64,000 bases of DNA from Ophioderma brevispina (lineage: Eukaryota; Echinodermata; Ophiuroidea; Amphilepidida; Ophiodermatidae), in the NCBI GenBank assembly GCA_023653785.1, contig JAMKCH010056779.1, positions 1 through 64,000 of the forward strand, given 5' to 3'. The translations under genes and the position numbers were made by a program. The notes below the pieces were generated by a model. That model searched no databases and was not told where the DNA came from. It worked only from the letters and a program-made list of their open reading frames with translations. Shown piece after piece: positions 59,528 to 64,000 of this stretch (the stretch's first letter is position 1; each line of letters starts with the position of its first letter).

Positions 59528-62500
59528 CTGAAACTGAGTGATATTAGTCCCAATCCTGGTCCACCTAAGAATGATAGGTGGTACTGTATTCAAAACCTCT
59601 AGTAAACGACGCCATCCTAAGTTTCCCTTGTGTGACTTGCAGTAGTCGGTATACTACCTCTCGCAGCACAAGCCATCAGCTGTGTGACACTTGTGAACTC
59701 AAATGGGACAATAGTGGGTTGTGCAGGTATCTCTAATAAAGCCTACAACAAAATAGTAAAGCTCATCAATGCTGTGAAACTTTATGTTATTCTGATGACA
59801 ATGCTCCGCGTACATAAGCTTTTTACAATTTCTAATGCTGATCTTGATTTATTTGATAAGTTACATCCTAATAATAGTAGCGCAGAAGAACAGATGCTAC
59901 TCAATGCCCTCCTCCTCATCTCGATCCCAAACTATTTGAACTGTTTTAACGTAGAGCGTTTCATTTCATTCATCTTAATACCAGATCACTATTGCCAAAA
60001 TGTACGGAAATTAGAATTATCGCTAACTGTTCAAAGCTACTGCTAGTAATATCGATCTCTGAATCGTGGCTGGATTCGTCAGTAATTGATTCTGAAATTT
60101 GATTGGACGGCCTATTCGATCTTACGCCGCCTGATCGCCAATCCCGCCAAAGGTGGGGGGTCTGACATTGTAATATAGACGCTGAAATTGGCGCTATAAC
60201 CACGGATTGTTCTCATTATTGATGATTTGAAGGCCAGATGTGGTGTTGTTGTGACCTATTGCTACCCAAAACAAAAAACATTCTTTTTTGAAAATTTCAA
60301 ATTGTCTATATGTTCTTATTCAAAGAATTTTCTTGATAAATTTGATTTTCCGTGCTTTCAAAAATTAGCTTTTCACAGGAAACTTATATATTAGGGGACA
60401 CTAAATATATGTATAGTGGTAGTATCCTATTCTCATTGTATTAAAACCTAGCCTTAACTTACTTTCTTGTGCAGGTTTTTAAAGGCAGGGTAATCGATCA
60501 ACCCACTAGGTCACTGATACCTATGAGAGCATCATTGATCATATCATTATTAATTCCAACCAGCTTGGTTTGTCAAAGTGGTGTTTTACCAATTGGTCTC
60601 AGTGACCAGTTTCCTTGTGTACTGCACGAGAAAGTCTGTTAGGGTTCCATTGCTCTCATAAACAACTGCTTCTATTAGATCCATGAATCACTATGATGCC
60701 AATGTTTTTTTAATTTGCTGAAGTACTTGCGAATGGTCATTGTTCTTGGGATACCCGAAGTTTGTGTTGTTGATGGCATTGCGTCAAATTTTAAAATGCT
60801 ATTGACCGGCTATTCTTGATGTTGTCGGACCCTAACGTGCTATCCGTATAAAAAATCGTACGGAACAGTGGATGACCACCTTGCAATCCTAGATAAAATT
60901 CATAGGCGTGATAAAATGAGACTTCAAATGGAAAAAGGGTAATACTGCCTTCAACTATGAAGATATACCCTCCTTACGTAATGCATCAAATTCAAAGGGA
61001 AATAAAGCACGTCGCGAGGCACCTTATTTGCAATCTCAACTTGTGAGTGTCAGGGGTAAACCCACGTAAGTTTATGGCAACATTTGAAAGAGTCTTGGGT
61101 ATAGCTCTCGAACCTCAAATAAGGCAAAAATTTTCCTTAATGTCGATGGCGAGTTGTGCTGTGACACACGCTCAGTTCTGTTAAATTATATCAACACCTT
61201 TTTCTCTACAGGTGCGGCTGGCCTTAGTCAGTAAATTACCTTTCTCCACTAAGATGGTTTGCACGGTGTCGACATTCATTCATTGATTTTTATAAGAGCC
61301 CAAGGGCATTGTTTGAATGCTTGATGAATTGGTGCTCAAACTTGATGATGAAACTTTTGTTTATAAAGAAACTTTCCCACCCTGAATATCACTAAAGGGC
61401 AGGTTTGGATGGGCTCCACCCAAGTTCTTGAAAGATGGGGTTTTCATTCTTGCCCAGTAATTGCACATCTTGTCAACCTTGTCAATCAAATAATAACACT
61501 GGGCCGGGGCGATCTTAAACTGCTAGGGTCGTGCCCCTATTAAAAAGAAAAGCAAGCGTGGATGTTTGTTGGAAACTATCAGAACTGTTAGGTTTCCTGA
61601 GTGGCGGTCTCCAAAATATTGAGAAATGTGTCTATTGTCCAGGTGGAGGAATACCTTCGAACTAAAACACTTATTATCAATATCAATCAGGCTTTCGTTC
61701 TGGATATTCAACAGAATCATGTCTTCACTAGTATCTTACTAACTACATTAGAATTGAGCTGTCCAAAGGAAATCATGTCGGCATGCTTCTGTTGGATGTC
61801 CAAAAAGCGTTCGACAGCGTTAAACATTCGATTTGGGTAACAAACTGGAGGCGATGGGAATCCAACTCGGCTTGGTTTCATCTCTTATTTATTCAATAGG
61901 ACACGCAGCTCGTTTCCATAGATGGTAGGAATTCTGATTTCCAAAATTCTACCTGTTGGCCATTGTTGCCCCAAGGGGGGAGTCCTTTTAGGTCCTCTGC
62001 TTTATCTGTGCTATTACAATGATATGGAGGGAAATCTCTGTGAAGAATCGGCTGTTACCCTATGCAGATGACAGTGTTCTTATTTCATATGACAAAGACC
62101 CTGAAGTTTTTTCCAGAAGACTCAGTGGGACCTGAAATCTTGTAATACCTGGCTAATTGACAAAACAAGCTCTGTTGCATGCCGGCAAAACCTGAATGCA
62201 TTTTATTTGGTTCCAAAAAATCAGTTAAAAAAGGTCAGCCGATTTTCATTCATCTTTAATGGACAAAAAATACAATCTCAAAAAGCTATATTATCTGGGG
62301 GTGAACTCTTGGGGACCAAACCCTTTCATGGTGATTCTATGGTAATTCCATCATTAACAAGGCGGCGGTGGCTGGAAAACTCAAGTTTTATATAGACACT
62401 CACAGTATTTTAACCGTAAACATCGTAGGACCCTCAGTTCGGCTTTATTACAGTGTTCATTTTGACTACTGTTGTACCTCGTGGTACTGTGGTATTAGTA

Positions 62501-62960
62501 AGAAGTGTCAGCATAAGCTTCAAATCATTACAAATGAATGCTTCGTTTTAACTGCATATGTCACAGGGATCACATTAGTCAAGCTCAATTGGTTCAGTGA
62601 ATCTCTTGAATTTCCAAAACAAGAGTTAGGCAACTACGACGTCAGCCATATGTTTAAACATATTCAAATCTGTGGCCCCTCATATCTCAATCAATTTTTC
62701 CTAAAGTTAGAGATTTACATCTTTTTATGCATATAGATCTAGCTTATATAAAACTTCAATCCCTAGGGTTAAAGGTCCGACTGTAAAGTCTTCTTTTTAT
62801 AATGGAATTACTGACTGGAATAACCTGCCCTCCAATATCAAATGTGTAAGCGATATATAAGGCCCACGTTCAAAGTCTTGTTAAACTCCATTTTACCAAT
62901 ATCGCCTCTGAAGCCAGAGTCGGTGAATTTGCCTAACTGCTTTCCAGTCTTATGGTTGGG
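59528..62960 (+). pseudogene. Long LINE with 2A-like motif, Cys-rich segment, endonuclease and RT
   Basis: The most complete retrotransposon here, about 3.4 kb, with many frameshifts. Order: a 2A-like DISPNPGP (59,540-59,563); a Cys-rich segment with CVTC (59,629-59,640) and CDTCELKWDNSGLC (59,693-59,734), PHD-like in layout; endonuclease opening FHFIHLNTRSLLPKC (about 59,960-60,003) and ISISESWLDSSV (about 60,050-60,086); linker near 60,880-60,930; RT with LLDVQKAFDSVKHSI (about 61,787-61,833), a one-base-slipped PQGG / VLLGPLLYLCYYND box (61,970-62,025) and an intact YADD (62,061-62,072); C-terminus with NGITDWNNLPS (about 62,804-62,838). In the family these nick and copy target DNA in the nucleus. 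The clade is CR1-group, possibly Daphne or Crack. The frameshifts make it non-functional as it stands. Confidence 0.85.
59540..59563 (+). other. 2A-like ribosome-skipping motif remnant
   Basis: Encodes DISPNPGP, close to the D[VI]ExNPGP consensus but with Ser-Pro in place of Glu-x. It sits just before the Cys-rich part of a LINE frame, where 2A-like sequences are known in sea urchin and lancelet non-LTR elements. The Glu loss may reduce activity. An in-frame stop lies a few codons upstream in this copy. Confidence 0.55.
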
Positions 62961-63230
62961 TTGTAAAAATCACCTTCTCAATCAATGTTCATAATTTGCT
63001 AGTTCTGCTTTTTTGCATTATTGTTGTCCTCGCTAACAGGTGCATTGTCATTTTTCAATGGACCCCAGTTGGAAAATAAGTTGGCAATTCAGCCACTTAA
63101 TGGGTGATCCTGGACTAATTGACTGTTGTAAGTATGTTGTAGTGGTTATTTGATTTTGTTTGGTACATCGGTAATTTTCTTTTGTCGATTTGCCGAATCA
63201 ATAACAAACAAACAAACAAACCAACAAACA
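62961..63230 (+). repeat. LINE 3' UTR and (AAAC)n tail
   Basis: Non-coding DNA following the LINE C-terminus, ending in aataacaaacaaacaaacaa-type repeats at 63,201-63,230, a simple-repeat tail as used by many CR1-group elements. The target duplication is not evident. Confidence 0.6.
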
Positions 63231-64000
63231 TTTCGGAACTATAAATGCTGTTACCCTCGATAGATTGCTACTGACAAGCTGGATGGAATGGGAAGAGCGG
63301 TCCGATTTGTTCACCTTCCCACACACTACGAGTCTGCTACGTGTACTCATGACCCCACGTAGTTTTAATCGGAAATCTGGCTTACTCGTAAGGCAACACG
63401 TAGCCTACGTCCAAGATTTCACGAAACGCGTAAAAATCTTTAGTAGTAACTTACGTCGCAACTATAGTGCTACGTTAGTCTTCGACTGCTTTCAGCGCGA
63501 AACGACCCCAATCATTAATGGTCAATACATGTACAAATCAACCCGCTGACTGTGTCCTTGGGGTGGATGAGCATATTGCATCTCATAGTGACTAATGGAA
63601 TCTAGTACAACATCTAGTCACTCTGGGGACAGAAATTACTTTCTACAAAGAAACCAAACGGTTGAATGGGGATTTCTCAGATGATGTCCCTTAGCAAACA
63701 AAACGTTTATTTAAGTCAGTTAAATCATTCACATATTTTAACAGAATACCTGGCAACAGAAGAGAGATTGTTTTGTTATGCATACCTGAACCACTATAAG
63801 AAAATCTACATTATACACATTTTTGTTCTATTTGGTGTTGTTCGGCTTATCATTATAAACCCTACTTTAGTTTCCTTACTTCCCTCCAATTAAAAAGATC
63901 GAAAAGGGACGTTAGAAAACGAATACACAGAATTAAATAGATACAAACAAACATTAGGGAAAAAATGAGGGAACCGATTAGAAGAAGTTTTTGGGCTGAT
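63231..64000. other. No gene recognised
   Basis: Unique sequence. Open frames of 94 and 75 codons lack recognisable motifs. Several ctacgt/acgtag words lie between 63,335 and 63,480. Confidence 0.4.

Overview
The window looks like repeat-dense, gene-poor DNA from a marine-invertebrate-type animal genome. I could not confirm a single intact host gene. No reading frame on either strand exceeds about 210 codons, there are no bacterial signatures, and every frame I recognise belongs to a decayed transposable element. The element set (CR1-, L2-, RTE- and I/Nimb-like LINEs, a LINE open frame starting with a 2A-like motif and a Cys-rich segment, tRNA-derived SINEs, Tc1, hAT-type and TTAA-type MITEs, foldback elements) suits an echinoderm, hemichordate or lancelet, but I cannot assign the species from sequence alone.

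Layout. 1-7.3 kb: a Tc1 remnant with ~180-bp terminal inverted repeats, two short MITEs, and a ruined CR1-like LINE with traces of ORF1, endonuclease and RT. 7.3-10.25 kb: the 3' end of an L2-like LINE, two opposed copies of one SINE, and TTAGGG-like and CCCTAA-like arms facing each other. 10.26-22.1 kb: a composite foldback whose two arms are arrays of ~145-bp (A1) and ~160-bp (C) subrepeats joined by a non-tandem segment (A2). The left arm holds a hAT-type MITE, which itself holds a TTAA-type MITE. The right arm is split by a LINE. 22-30 kb: sparse sequence, a second hAT-type MITE copy, and two I/Nimb-like LINE remnants. 30.15-39.70 kb: a ~9.55-kb inverted repeat with ~4-kb arms (about 90% identical by eye) whose outer ends both fall at TTAA. 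39.7-43.9 kb: a tRNA-derived SINE, an L2 LINE split by an I/Nimb LINE with an 8-bp target-site duplication, a tandem array, a foldback and a TTAA MITE. 44-59.5 kb: mostly unique AT-rich DNA with LINE 3' fragments, MITEs and one plausible TATA promoter. 59.5-63.2 kb: a long, frameshifted LINE with recognisable 2A-like motif, Cys-rich, endonuclease and RT segments.

Five runs of about 20 A or T lie at breakpoints between repeated blocks, which suggests that some near-identical duplications are assembly joins. Paired occupied and empty sites inside the inverted repeats give the order of several insertions without outside data. All coordinates of repeats come from reading by eye and are approximate unless a target-site duplication is quoted.
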